Assembly (NCBI GenBank): GCA_029244605.1
Contig: JAQWQL010000043.1
Coordinates: 1 to 41,927 of the forward strand
DNA: 41,927 nt
From: Acidimicrobiales bacterium
GTDB lineage: Bacteria; Actinomycetota; Acidimicrobiia; Acidimicrobiales; UBA8592
Direction of reading: 5' to 3'
How positions within the stretch are numbered: position 1 is the stretch's first letter; each line of letters starts with the position of its first letter. Below the pieces are notes generated by a model that saw only the letters and a program-made list of their open reading frames with translations, ran no database searches and was not told the DNA's origin. Shown here in pieces: positions 1-9,805 of the stretch. The translations under genes were made by a program, and so were the position numbers.

Positions 1-152
1 GAAATGAGAGACCTGAATCAGCTATTTCTGATATTGATTTAGGTGATCTCGAAGCGCTACAGGGGGTAGTGAAATTTCCTGTAAGAATCAAGTGCGCAAC
101 GCTTGCGTGGAACACTCTTACTCAATCATTTGCAGAAATTGAGAATTCTTAA
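1..152 (+). CDS. sufU: SufU/NifU-like Fe-S cluster assembly scaffold, C-terminal fragment (5' end outside window)
   Basis: Reading frame from position 3: NERPESAISDIDLGDLEALQGVVKFPVRIKCATLAWNTLTQSFAEIENS*. The V-x-x-FP-x-RIKCATLAW motif is typical of the SufU C-terminus. Not in the supplied ORF track because it is truncated. Confidence 0.82.
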   Translation, partial: NERPESAISDIDLGDLEALQGVVKFPVRIKCATLAWNTLTQSFAEIENS

Positions 153-270
153 GGATGTTTTTTGACTGCCCTTAGCCAAGTTCAGGCGTTGGGTCGTTCA
201 CGTTTAACACAATTTTCTATTTTCGCCCTTTCGTTTGCTGGCAGCAACCCTAGCTTTGGGTAGCTTGTAG

Positions 271-2169
271 TTATTTTGGTTCAATAAGCGGGGCTGTCAT
301 GAAATGTTCTAGAGAACCAAAAAGTGCACGAACAATCTCTAGGTCGTCTTGGATGGTGAGGTCTCCGGCGTCGATGGCTTCTTCTAATGTGCTCTGACCA
401 CCAAGTATTTGAGCGATGGTTTTTCTTGTAGACGAGATATAAGCATCTGAAGTATCGTCTTTTATGTGAGGGTCATGATAAATAGTAGATCGTTGGATCC
501 CAAGCACGTGGTCTTCATTTAAATCTGCGAAGTGCCAGTTGATGCGCACAGATCCTTTCTTAAATTTTTGAGGGTCGAATCGGACTCCGATCATATCGAA
601 AAGTTGTTCGATAGTGATTGCATGAGCGATCTGCCTACCCATCGATGCAGGTATCCGCAATGACCCGTAGCGGAGTTCTCTTGCTGCTGTAAGGTACGCG
701 TTTCTCCATGTTCCTGATTCTGATTGGTATCCGAGTTGTTCAAAAGCGTCAGCTTGAAGATTCCTTACATCGGAGTTGGTTGGATCAGCGAAAACAGCAT
801 GATTCATGACTTGAACTACCCACCGGTAATCACCCTCTTCAAATGCTTTGGTAGCTTTTTCAATTAGTTCAGAAATCCCACCCATGTATTCAACATATTT
901 TTTTCCGGATTCAACTGGTGGCAGCGGATTAAGGTTTGCCGGATTGCCGTCGTACCAGCCAAGGTATTTGGTGTAAACAGCTTTGCTATTATGTGAAACT
1001 GTTCCGTAATATCCTTGCACGTGGGATTCTTGTAGGAATTCTTCTGGGAGTTTGAGGGTTTCAGCTATCTCTGTGGGGACGTAACCCATGTTTGCGAGTC
1101 GCATAGTCTGGTCATGCTGCCACCTGTAAACGTCTCTTTGTAGGCAGAGGAAGTCTTGCACGTCTTGTTTGCCGAATCGTGGCCAATGATGTGTTGCGAA
1201 CATGGTATCCGTGTGTTTACCCCATAGGAGTAGAGCTTCGTGAATGTATTTGCTCCATGCCAGAGCGTCTCGGGTTTGCGCTCCTCTTATTGGATAAAGG
1301 TTGTGCATAGTATGAGTGCAGTTTTCAGCCATGCAGAGCAGGTTTTTATCTGGGAAGAAGAAATTCATTTCGGATGGGGCTTCTGCATCGGGTGTGTTTT
1401 GAAAAATGACTCGTAACCCGTCTATCTCTAATTCTGTTCCGGTTTCATACACGGTTTCCGTTGGTGGGATAAGGTATGAGGCTCCGAGTGGTAGTGATTG
1501 TCCTAATCCGATGTCTACCTGTCCGTGTGGTCCTGTTGGTAGTAGTGGACCGAATTGGTAGTGGGCTCGGCGGGCCATCATTGGACCAGCGATAATATTC
1601 TCTCGGACTACTTCTTCAAGGAAACCATCTGGGGCGATGATTCTTATATTTCCTGCGTCAACTTCTTCTTGAGATGTGACTCCGAGAATTCCCCCAAAGT
1701 GGTCAAGATGACTGTGTGTGTAGATAATTGAATGTACAGGTCGCTCTCCTAATGTTTCATTAGCGAGGTTAAGGCATGCTTCTGCTGTGGAACTGGTCGT
1801 GAGCGGATCGATGATGAGCCACCCATTCGGGGTTTCCATGAAAGTAATGTTTGATATGTCGTAGCCTCTTGCTTGCCATACCCCTTCAGCGACTTCGAAA
1901 AGCCCATGTACGGCGTTGAGTTTACCTTGCCGCCATAATCCTGGATGGACTGATTCAGGTGCGGGTTTACCTTGGCGGAGGAAGTCATGGGATGCCGTAT
2001 CCCAAACAGCTCTTCCATCAAGTTCAATTCGTCCTGTTTCATGAGTAGCGATAAGACCTTTTTGCGCACGTTCAAAATCGCTGCCATCATCAAAATTTAT
2101 GAGTGCTCCAGCTCCCTGATTAGCTTCAATAGTGTGAGCCGTTGCTGGTTTCGCTAATGGATCGTCCAT
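271..2169 (-). CDS. MBL-fold alkyl/aryl sulfatase (SdsA1/BDS1-type linear alkylsulfatase)
   Basis: 632 aa; metallo-beta-lactamase motif THSHLDHFGG, following dimerisation region, SCP2-like C-terminus. Confidence 0.9.
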   Translation of the reverse strand: MDDPLAKPATAHTIEANQGAGALINFDDGSDFERAQKGLIATHETGRIELDGRAVWDTASHDFLRQGKPAPESVHPGLWRQGKLNAVHGLFEVAEGVWQARGYDISNITFMETPNGWLIIDPLTTSSTAEACLNLANETLGERPVHSIIYTHSHLDHFGGILGVTSQEEVDAGNIRIIAPDGFLEEVVRENIIAGPMMARRAHYQFGPLLPTGPHGQVDIGLGQSLPLGASYLIPPTETVYETGTELEIDGLRVIFQNTPDAEAPSEMNFFFPDKNLLCMAENCTHTMHNLYPIRGAQTRDALAWSKYIHEALLLWGKHTDTMFATHHWPRFGKQDVQDFLCLQRDVYRWQHDQTMRLANMGYVPTEIAETLKLPEEFLQESHVQGYYGTVSHNSKAVYTKYLGWYDGNPANLNPLPPVESGKKYVEYMGGISELIEKATKAFEEGDYRWVVQVMNHAVFADPTNSDVRNLQADAFEQLGYQSESGTWRNAYLTAARELRYGSLRIPASMGRQIAHAITIEQLFDMIGVRFDPQKFKKGSVRINWHFADLNEDHVLGIQRSTIYHDPHIKDDTSDAYISSTRKTIAQILGGQSTLEEAIDAGDLTIQDDLEIVRALFGSLEHFMTAPLIEPK

Positions 2170-2213
2170 CTATTTGGTATAGCCGGAGGAAGTTAACTAT
2201 CCAAATTCGGTGT

Positions 2214-3386
2214 TTACTCAGGTTGTGTGAGGATTAGTCCGCTGGTTGGCACCGCTGTTCCTGCTGTGACGAGCACGTTCTCAACATCTGAAACTTGATT
2301 AACTGATTCTCCTCTGATCTGCCGAACGGCTTCTGCTACTCCGTTCATTCCATGGATGTAGGCTTCTCCGAGTTGGCCGCCGTTTGTGTTGATTGGAAGG
2401 TCTCCACCGATTTCAATATTCCCATTTTTGATAAAGTCCTTTGCTTCTCCTCGCTCACAGAAACCAAATTCTTCGAATTGTGGAAGCGCAAGAGGGGTAA
2501 AATGGTCGTAGATAATTGCTGTTTGGATATCCTTAGGCCCTAGTCCTGTTGATTGCCATAATTGGCGTGCCACTACGCCCATTTCAGGGATCCCAGATAT
2601 ATCTTCACGGTAGTAAGATGTCATCATGTGCTGATCTTTTGCGACTCCTTGAGCTGCTGAAGCGATTACTGCAGGTTTCTGCTTTAGATCTTTTGCCTTT
2701 TCAAGTGTGGTCACGATGAGAGCCTGCCCTCCGTCACTTTCTTGACAACAATCCAGAAGATGTAACGGCTCGACTATAAAACGACTATTTTGGTGATCTT
2801 CTATCGTTATGGGCTTCTGATAAAAGAAGGCTGCTGGATTATTAGCAGCGTGTTTTCTATCAGTAACTGCAATTGTCCCGAAATCTTCACTGGTAGCCCC
2901 ATATTGATGCATGTATCTTCTTGCATACATCGCTACCCACGATGCAGGGGTAAGTAAGCCGAATGGCGAACTCCAACTAAAACTAACATCAAAAGCTTCA
3001 GGGCTTTGATGGCGACCTTGAACCCCTCCACCGAATCGGTGCCATGACCTTTCATTGAATGCTCGGTAGACAAGAACGTAGTCCGCAACTCCAGCATGAA
3101 CAGCCATTGCCGCTTGTTGGATTACACCGCCTGGTGCACCTCCGCCATGAGGAATCATCGAAAAAAACGTCAGTTCTGGGATACCTAGATTTCTCGCAAC
3201 TTCAATTTCGGTATTTTTTTCTGCGCTAAAAACGGAAATGCCATTGATTTGCTGTGGGTCTAAACCGGCATCTTCACAAGCAAGCAAACTGCACTCTGTC
3301 GCTAGCTGCATAGGGGTTCTCCCAGAATTTTTAGAAAATTCTGTTGCCCCGATCCCGACGATCGCTGTTTGTCTAGCGAATTCCAT
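2214..3386 (-). CDS. thiolase-like / lipid-transfer (SCP-x type) acetyl-CoA acetyltransferase family protein
   Basis: 390 aa; TAIVGIGATEFSKNSGRT N-terminus, NTNGGQLGEAYIHGMNG C-terminal thiolase-like motif. Confidence 0.88.
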   Translation of the reverse strand: MEFARQTAIVGIGATEFSKNSGRTPMQLATECSLLACEDAGLDPQQINGISVFSAEKNTEIEVARNLGIPELTFFSMIPHGGGAPGGVIQQAAMAVHAGVADYVLVYRAFNERSWHRFGGGVQGRHQSPEAFDVSFSWSSPFGLLTPASWVAMYARRYMHQYGATSEDFGTIAVTDRKHAANNPAAFFYQKPITIEDHQNSRFIVEPLHLLDCCQESDGGQALIVTTLEKAKDLKQKPAVIASAAQGVAKDQHMMTSYYREDISGIPEMGVVARQLWQSTGLGPKDIQTAIIYDHFTPLALPQFEEFGFCERGEAKDFIKNGNIEIGGDLPINTNGGQLGEAYIHGMNGVAEAVRQIRGESVNQVSDVENVLVTAGTAVPTSGLILTQPE

Positions 3387-3404
3387 AGCAGTATTTCTGT
3401 TTTT

Positions 3405-4172
3405 TCATGTAGGAAATCCTTCAATAGAAGTAAAGGTGAACTCCTGGCAGAGAGGAGAATGATCCGCCTTAACCGTAAATGCTTGACCGGTGGTATCCCC
3501 CATTGCGATTTCACACATAGCCTCACCAACTTTCTCAGGGGCTAATAGGTTAGGGTTGGAAGAAGTAAGGCGCTCGATGCCAACAAGTGGAGTAGCTACT
3601 CCACCAGGGCAAATAGCGTTTATCGAAATCCCTTGGTTTTGGAGACCTGATGCTACCCCACGTACCCAACCTACAACAGCGTGCTTCGTTGCGGTATAGA
3701 ATGGATCGCGATTCCATGCGACTAATCCTGCAATTGAAGCTGTAGCTACAATAGATCCTCCACCAGTTTCCTCCATTAGTGGGGCCACTGCTAAGGTACC
3801 GAAAACAACTGAATCGAAGTTTACAGCTCTCACAGTAGTAAAGAATTCTGGGTCAAGATCAGTTGAAGTGTACGGATTGATTTGTGTTTCTATCTTTCTT
3901 CCTAAAATGCCGGCATTAAGGAATGCGTAATCTAGGCGACCAAATTTATTTAGTGCTTCTTGCGCAGCCTCGATATTGTTTCCGCTGGTCGAAATATCAG
4001 TAACGAATGTTGCACAATCAGTTTCGCTACGAACTTTGTCAAGACCATCTGAATCTAAGTCAACACCAAGAACTTCGATTCCTTCGAAGTGGAGTTTTTT
4101 AACTAACGCGGATCCTATACCTGAGGCCGCTCCGGTTACTATCGCGACTTTTTTAACATCCTCATCTGTCAT
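3405..4172 (-). CDS. SDR family NAD(P)-dependent oxidoreductase
   Basis: TGAASGIGSAL nucleotide-binding motif, NAGILG, YTATKHA (YxxxK) active site. Confidence 0.9.
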   Translation of the reverse strand: MTDEDVKKVAIVTGAASGIGSALVKKLHFEGIEVLGVDLDSDGLDKVRSETDCATFVTDISTSGNNIEAAQEALNKFGRLDYAFLNAGILGRKIETQINPYTSTDLDPEFFTTVRAVNFDSVVFGTLAVAPLMEETGGGSIVATASIAGLVAWNRDPFYTATKHAVVGWVRGVASGLQNQGISINAICPGGVATPLVGIERLTSSNPNLLAPEKVGEAMCEIAMGDTTGQAFTVKADHSPLCQEFTFTSIEGFPT

Positions 4173-4444
4173 CGTGTTACCTGCTTATCGATTCTTTCAC
4201 ATAGTACAAAGTCTATTTCGGTAATGCCACCGGCTTGATGATTAGTGACTGTGATTTCGACTTTGTTCCAACTATTTGCCCAGTCAGGGTGATGGTCGAG
4301 TTCCTCCGCTATCTTTGCGACTTTAGTCATAAAATGAAATGCTTCAGCAAAGTCATCGAATTCGAAAGTCCTAAAGAGTTGGTCTCCTTTAACAGTCCAT
4401 CCTGAGATACGTTTGATGTGCTCCTCCACCTGGTGAGGTTGCAT
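4169..4444 (-). CDS. 4a-hydroxytetrahydrobiopterin (pterin-4a-carbinolamine) dehydratase
   Basis: From Met at 4444: MQPHQVEEHIKRISGW...ELDHHPDWANSWNKVEITVTNHQAGGIT, the PCD signature. The listed ORF extends to 4519 but that extension overlaps sufC. Confidence 0.88.
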   Translation of the reverse strand: MQPHQVEEHIKRISGWTVKGDQLFRTFEFDDFAEAFHFMTKVAKIAEELDHHPDWANSWNKVEITVTNHQAGGITEIDFVLCERIDKQVTR

Positions 4445-4470
4445 AACGTGTGACCTGTCCCATTCGCCCA

Positions 4471-5235
4471 CTAAACGAGCCCTCCTAGGGATACAGAAGT
4501 TTCTGTCGATGGAATCCATTTCTCATAGCCATCCTTTTCCAACTCATCAGCCAATGCAGAATCTCCGGAGGTAACGATTTTCCCGTCAACGAATACATGG
4601 ACTTTGTCTGGCTTGAGCTCTTCAAGGAGTCGACTGTAATGGGTTATTACTAGCACCCCTAATCCTTCGTCTTTCGTTAATTTCTCGACGCGTTTACTCA
4701 CGATCCGTAATCCGTCTACATCTAATCCGGAGTCGAGCTCATCGAGGATCGCTATTGACGGCTTCAAGGAGGCCAATTGAAATGTTTCGAGGCGTTTTTT
4801 TTCTCCTCCAGACATGTCGAGGTTCACGCCCTTGGAAAGATGTTCGACTGGGATACCAAGGTGCTCAGCTTCTTTCCTTGCATTCTGTAATCTTTCTTCA
4901 GAATCGCCGCTTTGAGAAAGTCGGGATGCTTCTAATATCATGGAAGCTGAGACGCCTTCAATCTCTACTGGGTATTGGAGTGCTAGGAACAACCCACGCT
5001 GCGCGCGTTCCCAAGTTTCACGCCCGACAAGGTCTTCTCCATCTAGTAGGATTTCTCCTCGTGTAACGGTGTAGCCTGGGCGCCCCATTAGAACGTGAGA
5101 GAGTGTCGATTTCCCTGAGCCGTTCGGGCCCATTAGGGCATGTACTTCCCCGGAGCAAATGGTCATGTTTACTCCGTTGAGAATACTTGCTGACTCTGTT
5201 TGAGCATGTAGGTCTTTAATCTCTAACTCAGTCAT
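4471..5235 (-). CDS. sufC: Fe-S cluster assembly ATPase SufC
   Basis: Walker A GPNGSGKST, signature DMSGGEKKRLE, Walker B ILDELDSGLDVDGL, SufC-typical HVLMGRPGY. Confidence 0.96.
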   Translation of the reverse strand: MTELEIKDLHAQTESASILNGVNMTICSGEVHALMGPNGSGKSTLSHVLMGRPGYTVTRGEILLDGEDLVGRETWERAQRGLFLALQYPVEIEGVSASMILEASRLSQSGDSEERLQNARKEAEHLGIPVEHLSKGVNLDMSGGEKKRLETFQLASLKPSIAILDELDSGLDVDGLRIVSKRVEKLTKDEGLGVLVITHYSRLLEELKPDKVHVFVDGKIVTSGDSALADELEKDGYEKWIPSTETSVSLGGLV

Positions 5236-5591
5236 GAATCTTGGCTTTCCGGTATAAGTACATAGACTTCACCTTTATCGATCTCCACGTTAAATACTGG
5301 GACTGGCTGAGTCGCTGGTAACGATACGGGTTTACCATCGCAAAGTGAGAACTGCGCCCCATGCTTCCAGCACTCTATGGTGACGTCAGTAGTATCTACA
5401 GGCCCTTCGGAGAGTGAATACTTCGCATGGCTACACATATCTCCAATCGCATACATTTGGTCATGAATCCGAACAATAGCGATTTTTTGATCTTCTATAG
5501 TTACTCGTCGAGCTTCTCCATCTGGGACGTCATCAACTGCAAGAACACGGACTTTTTTTTCTGATGAATGCCCCTTCGTTTCAGCCACCAT
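5232..5591 (-). CDS. Rieske [2Fe-2S] non-heme iron oxygenase-type ferredoxin
   Basis: CSHAKYSL...CWKHGAQFSL Rieske motif; sits between sufD and sufC with short overlaps; likely start MVAETKG at 5591. Confidence 0.88.
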   Translation of the reverse strand: MVAETKGHSSEKKVRVLAVDDVPDGEARRVTIEDQKIAIVRIHDQMYAIGDMCSHAKYSLSEGPVDTTDVTIECWKHGAQFSLCDGKPVSLPATQPVPVFNVEIDKGEVYVLIPESQDS

Positions 5592-6810
5592 TGAATTCCC
5601 TAGTGTTGAGTTTCTGGTTAAAAAGTTCCGCAATCCAACCGTTTATCCCATTAACAGGAAGTGAAGAGACGACTTCTTGAAGGAATCCATCGACGATCAG
5701 TTTCTCTGCTTCCGCCGTTGGGATACCCCTGCTTTCCAAATAGAAGCGTTGGTCTTCATCAACGGGGCTAACTGTAGAAGCATGACTGCATTTCACATCA
5801 TTGTTTTCGATTTCAAGATTTGGTACCGACTCTGCCCATGCTCTATCACAAAGTTTTAGTGTCCGGTTTGTTTGAAATGCATTTGTCCCTGGAGCCTCAT
5901 TATCTACATGAATTAAGCCGGTATATATAGAGTTTGATTGGTCGTCTAGAACACCTTTAAATAAGAGCTCGCTATATGTGTCTCTAGCCATGTGGCTCTG
6001 GCGGGTTCGGAAATCTAAAACTTGATCCCTGTCACCGTGATATATCGCTGAAATTTTCGCTGAGGCTCCGCGGCCGTTAAGGGAGCAAATTGTTTTTAGG
6101 CGGGCATATGAACCCCCTATTGCAGCTATTGCTCCATGAAAGTTGCCTTGTTGACCTACGGAAACATCTAGTGATCCTAATTTGACGACATTCGGGCCTA
6201 GATTTTGCACTTGTTGGTACTTGACGTTTGCACTATTCCCAACAACGATTTTTGTTTCTGGGACGACGAGAGCAGAAACTTCAGAATGGTGAAAGATTTC
6301 AACTATTTCAATTTTTGCATTTTCTTCAATATCGATGTGGATTAGGGGAAAAGAAGCAGCCTCGCTTTGTTGGCATAGATGATTGATAACTAGAGGTTTT
6401 TCTACCTGTGAATCTCTAGGGACACGAATAAGAATAGGGTCTGGAGAAAATGCCATATTCATAGAACCAAGCATGTCTATTGGGCTTGCAAACTCAATTG
6501 GATCTTCACGGTCTGCCGCAGAAAAAATTTCATAGGTTGATGGTTCATCATGGGAAAATAAAAATCCATCAACCGTCAAAATACTATGGAAATTATCTGA
6601 TTGGCTTGTGTATTCTTCAGGTATTGCCTGCGGTTTTTCTATCGCTGGGACGAAGCGGCCAAGTTCTAAGTCGTCTATTGGGCTGTAGCGCCACTCTTCT
6701 TGTTCGTGAGATGGGTAGTTAAATTCTATTGCACCGATAGCCATCCCTGTTCTAAGATCCTTCAGCCATTCGTGGCCGTTCAACTCTTGGGCTAGTTCTG
6801 GGGCATACAC
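5581..6810 (-). CDS. sufD: Fe-S cluster assembly protein SufD
   Basis: 409 aa; C-terminal FYLESRGIPTAEAEKLIVDGFLQEVV, CSHASTVSPVDEDQ, typical of the SufB/SufD family; adjacent to sufC. Confidence 0.94.
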   Translation of the reverse strand: MYAPELAQELNGHEWLKDLRTGMAIGAIEFNYPSHEQEEWRYSPIDDLELGRFVPAIEKPQAIPEEYTSQSDNFHSILTVDGFLFSHDEPSTYEIFSAADREDPIEFASPIDMLGSMNMAFSPDPILIRVPRDSQVEKPLVINHLCQQSEAASFPLIHIDIEENAKIEIVEIFHHSEVSALVVPETKIVVGNSANVKYQQVQNLGPNVVKLGSLDVSVGQQGNFHGAIAAIGGSYARLKTICSLNGRGASAKISAIYHGDRDQVLDFRTRQSHMARDTYSELLFKGVLDDQSNSIYTGLIHVDNEAPGTNAFQTNRTLKLCDRAWAESVPNLEIENNDVKCSHASTVSPVDEDQRFYLESRGIPTAEAEKLIVDGFLQEVVSSLPVNGINGWIAELFNQKLNTREFNGG

Positions 6811-6907
6811 AGTAATTCCTTAGGGGTCATGCGCTTGTAAAGTATGGCGCCATGACGCTTTTATACTATCGGCGTAGTGGTAAACCACCTTCTTCTTCTC
6901 AGCGATT

Positions 6908-7759
6908 TTGATACCAAATTCTGTCCTCATAGGGTTTACTCTTTCCCCTCGCTATTCTGGGAGAGTGCTCCCCATAGTTTGCATAGACGTCGATGGAACT
7001 CTGGTAGGTTCATCAGGCTCTCCGACAGATAAAGTCTTAGCTGCAATTGGTGAGTCAGTCTCGAGAGGCCAAAATCTTATTTTGTCAACAGCTCGAGGCG
7101 CGATGGGGCCGACATATGAATATGCAAAGATTTTGAACCCCAAAGGGTGGCACATATTTCACGCGGGTGCAGCATTGATCAACACTGGGGGTCAGCTAAC
7201 TCGGGAATACCCTATTCCTAGCGACGTCCTAGAAACATGTATAAGGGTGGCAATAGAGCGCGAATGGGCGCTTGAACTCTACTGGAAGAGCAACTATCGC
7301 GCTTTCCGTCATAGTGATTTCACTAGGCGTCATGCAGAGATGCTCGGAATAGATCTAGAAATTGGGGGGCCAACTGACATTGAAGGAGATATTGTACGTC
7401 TTCAGTTTGTTATTCCAGAAAGTTCTCTTCCTGATGTCAAAGAAGCTTTAGATGGTTCAGGCACACTCCGATCAGCTACTTCTCCTGCGATGCCTGGAGT
7501 TTGCTTTGTTTCAATAACACAATCAGGCATCACCAAAGGAAAAGCAATTACGGAAATCTCTTCTATGCTAAATATCGATCTTTCGGATGTAATGATGGTC
7601 GGTGATGGCCATAACGACTTGGATGCACTTCGGGTTGTGGGGCATGGTGTGGCGATGGGGAATGCTGAACAACAGGTGATCGACGAATCAAGGTACCTAG
7701 TTAACACTGTCGACAACGATGGCCTTGTCGAAGCTTTGGAGTTCTCGTGGAGTCTATAG
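6908..7759 (+). CDS. HAD-superfamily (Cof-type) hydrolase
   Basis: IDVDGTLV motif I and MMVGDGHNDLDAL motif; start could instead be GTG at 6965. Confidence 0.87.
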   Translation: MIPNSVLIGFTLSPRYSGRVLPIVCIDVDGTLVGSSGSPTDKVLAAIGESVSRGQNLILSTARGAMGPTYEYAKILNPKGWHIFHAGAALINTGGQLTREYPIPSDVLETCIRVAIEREWALELYWKSNYRAFRHSDFTRRHAEMLGIDLEIGGPTDIEGDIVRLQFVIPESSLPDVKEALDGSGTLRSATSPAMPGVCFVSITQSGITKGKAITEISSMLNIDLSDVMMVGDGHNDLDALRVVGHGVAMGNAEQQVIDESRYLVNTVDNDGLVEALEFSWSL

Positions 7760-7777
7760 GAAAGCTTTTCTAAAGGC

Positions 7778-9181
7778 CTATCCTACTGAGCCTTCCATTT
7801 GGAGTTCGATGAGCCGGCTCCATTCGACTGCGTATTCCATCGGAAGAGTTCGAGTTACTGGTTCTATGAATCCGTTGACGATCATTCCTGTTGCTTGTTC
7901 TTCAGTGAGACCTCGACTAGTCAGGTAGAAAAGCTGTTCATCCGCTACTTTTGAAACGGTTGCTTCGTGTCCAATCACAGCATCCTGGGAACCGATTTCC
8001 ATGTATGGGTAAGTGTCACTTATTGACTCTTCATCGAGAATAAGAGCATCGCATTGAACATGGCTTTTGCACCCATATGCTCCTTCCTCTACCCTGACGA
8101 GGCCGCGGTAACTGGACCGTCCACCATCTTTAGAAATAGATTTAGAAACAACCTTTGAGGTGGTTTCCGGCGCTGCATGGGTCATTTTCGCTCCTGCATC
8201 TTGATGCTGGCCGGCACCGGCATAGGCGACTGAAAGAACTTCCCCTGAAGCTTTTGGACCGACCATCACCACAGCGGGATACTTCATTGTTAGGCGGCTC
8301 CCGATATTCCCATCGATCCATTCCATATGGCCCTCTGCTTCTACTCGTGCTCGTTTAGTAACTAGGTTGAACACGTTATTAGACCAGTTTTGGATAGTGG
8401 TATAAGTAACACGGGCTGACTCTTTCACAATGATCTCAACGACAGCGGAATGAAGAGAATCGGTGCTATATACGGGGGCAGAGCAGCCCTCAATATAATG
8501 AACTTTTGATCCCTTGTCGGCAATGATAAGGGTCCTCTCAAACTGTCCCATATTCTCAGCGTTTATTCTGAAATATGCTTGTAACGGCATTTCAACTTCA
8601 ACGCCTTCTGGAACGTAGATGAACGAGCCTCCAGACCAAACAGCGGAATTAAGTGCCGAGAATTTATTATCGTTCGGTGGGATAACTTTTCCGAAATATG
8701 CCCGAACAATTTCCGGATATTCGCGTAAAGCCGTATCCATATCGCAAAAAATCACACCTTGAGCTTCTAGATCTTCACGATTTTTGTGGTAAACGACTTC
8801 CGATTCATACTGTGCGGTGACACCGGCTAGATATTTTCTCTCAGCTTCAGGTATTCCAAGTTTTTCATAGGTATCTTTGATTGCCTCAGGGACATCATCC
8901 CACTCGTCAACGACGCTTTCGCTGGGCTTGATGTAGTAGTAAATGTCATCAAAGAAGATCTCCGACGTGTCTCCGCCCCAATTTGGCATAGGACGACTTT
9001 GGAACTGCCTTAAAGATTTAAGACGGAAGTCACGCATCCAATTAGGCTCGCCCTTCATCCAAGAGATTTCTTTAACGAGGTCCTCATTCAAACCTTTTTG
9101 CGGTTTGAAGACATAATCTTCGGTATCGCTCCAACCTAGTTGGTATTTGCTTAGATCTATCTCTGTATTCGCTGCTGACAT
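7778..9181 (-). CDS. sufB: Fe-S cluster assembly protein SufB
   Basis: 467 aa; N-terminal [24 protein letters not shown]-terminal [37 protein letters not shown]. Confidence 0.97.
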   Translation of the reverse strand: MSAANTEIDLSKYQLGWSDTEDYVFKPQKGLNEDLVKEISWMKGEPNWMRDFRLKSLRQFQSRPMPNWGGDTSEIFFDDIYYYIKPSESVVDEWDDVPEAIKDTYEKLGIPEAERKYLAGVTAQYESEVVYHKNREDLEAQGVIFCDMDTALREYPEIVRAYFGKVIPPNDNKFSALNSAVWSGGSFIYVPEGVEVEMPLQAYFRINAENMGQFERTLIIADKGSKVHYIEGCSAPVYSTDSLHSAVVEIIVKESARVTYTTIQNWSNNVFNLVTKRARVEAEGHMEWIDGNIGSRLTMKYPAVVMVGPKASGEVLSVAYAGAGQHQDAGAKMTHAAPETTSKVVSKSISKDGGRSSYRGLVRVEEGAYGCKSHVQCDALILDEESISDTYPYMEIGSQDAVIGHEATVSKVADEQLFYLTSRGLTEEQATGMIVNGFIEPVTRTLPMEYAVEWSRLIELQMEGSVG

Positions 9182-9283
9182 ATCCTTATCTTACTTCGAG
9201 AGTTTCTACTATATGGATAGTAACAATTCTACATCGATTTTTCACTGCAATCTAACAAAATTCGAAATTTCAAATCTGACTGT

Positions 9284-9805
9284 TTAGCCGATTCGGCGTA
9301 AATCTTTCGTGAACCACTTTCCTCGATTCACATAAGACTCAACGCCAAGGGAGATTTCATCTTGATTCGCCATATTTTCTCGAATTTTCGCTGGAATGCC
9401 CAATGCCATTGCCCTGGGAGGGACGATGGTACCTCCGGTCACAACAGCGTTTGCTCCGACCAGAGCTCCTTGCTGGACTTCTGCATCGTGAAGGACAACA
9501 GATGCCGTCCCTATCAGTGCTCCATCAAGTACTCTGCAGCCTTCAAGGTGGGCAAGATGGCCGATCGTGCAATCATTCCCGACAATAGTTGGATAAATAA
9601 TCGTTGTGTGAATTACAGCTCCATCTTGGATATTGCTGCGTTCCCCTATAATGATTTCTCCATCATCACCTCGGAGAACGGCGCACGGCCATACTGAAGA
9701 TTCTGAACCTATAGTTACCTCGCCGATGATCACAGCTTCTGGATGGATATAAGCATCGCCAGCTATAGATGGTTCTTTATCTCCCAATGCGTAAATAGGC
9801 ATATT
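9284..9805 (-). CDS. gamma-class carbonic anhydrase family (left-handed beta-helix) protein
   Basis: Hexapeptide-repeat pattern, GDDGEIIIGERSNIQDGAVIHT, GHLAHLEGCRV; start likely MPIYALGDKEP just downstream of the listed start. Confidence 0.88.
   Translation of the reverse strand, partial: NMPIYALGDKEPSIAGDAYIHPEAVIIGEVTIGSESSVWPCAVLRGDDGEIIIGERSNIQDGAVIHTTIIYPTIVGNDCTIGHLAHLEGCRVLDGALIGTASVVLHDAEVQQGALVGANAVVTGGTIVPPRAMALGIPAKIRENMANQDEISLGVESYVNRGKWFTKDLRRIG

Noticed and set aside
1749-2157. ORFs 1749..2093 (-) and 1972..2157 (+)
   Set aside because: They lie inside the well-supported MBL alkylsulfatase gene in other frames and resemble no known family.
4445-4519. N-terminal extension of the pterin dehydratase ORF
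   Set aside because: Extension overlaps sufC coding sequence and lacks family similarity; internal Met at 4444 fits the family.
7757-7772. Near-palindrome TAGGAAAGCTTTTCTA at the HAD/sufB convergence as a terminator
   Set aside because: AT-rich, short and without a clear loop or T-tract; too weak to call.
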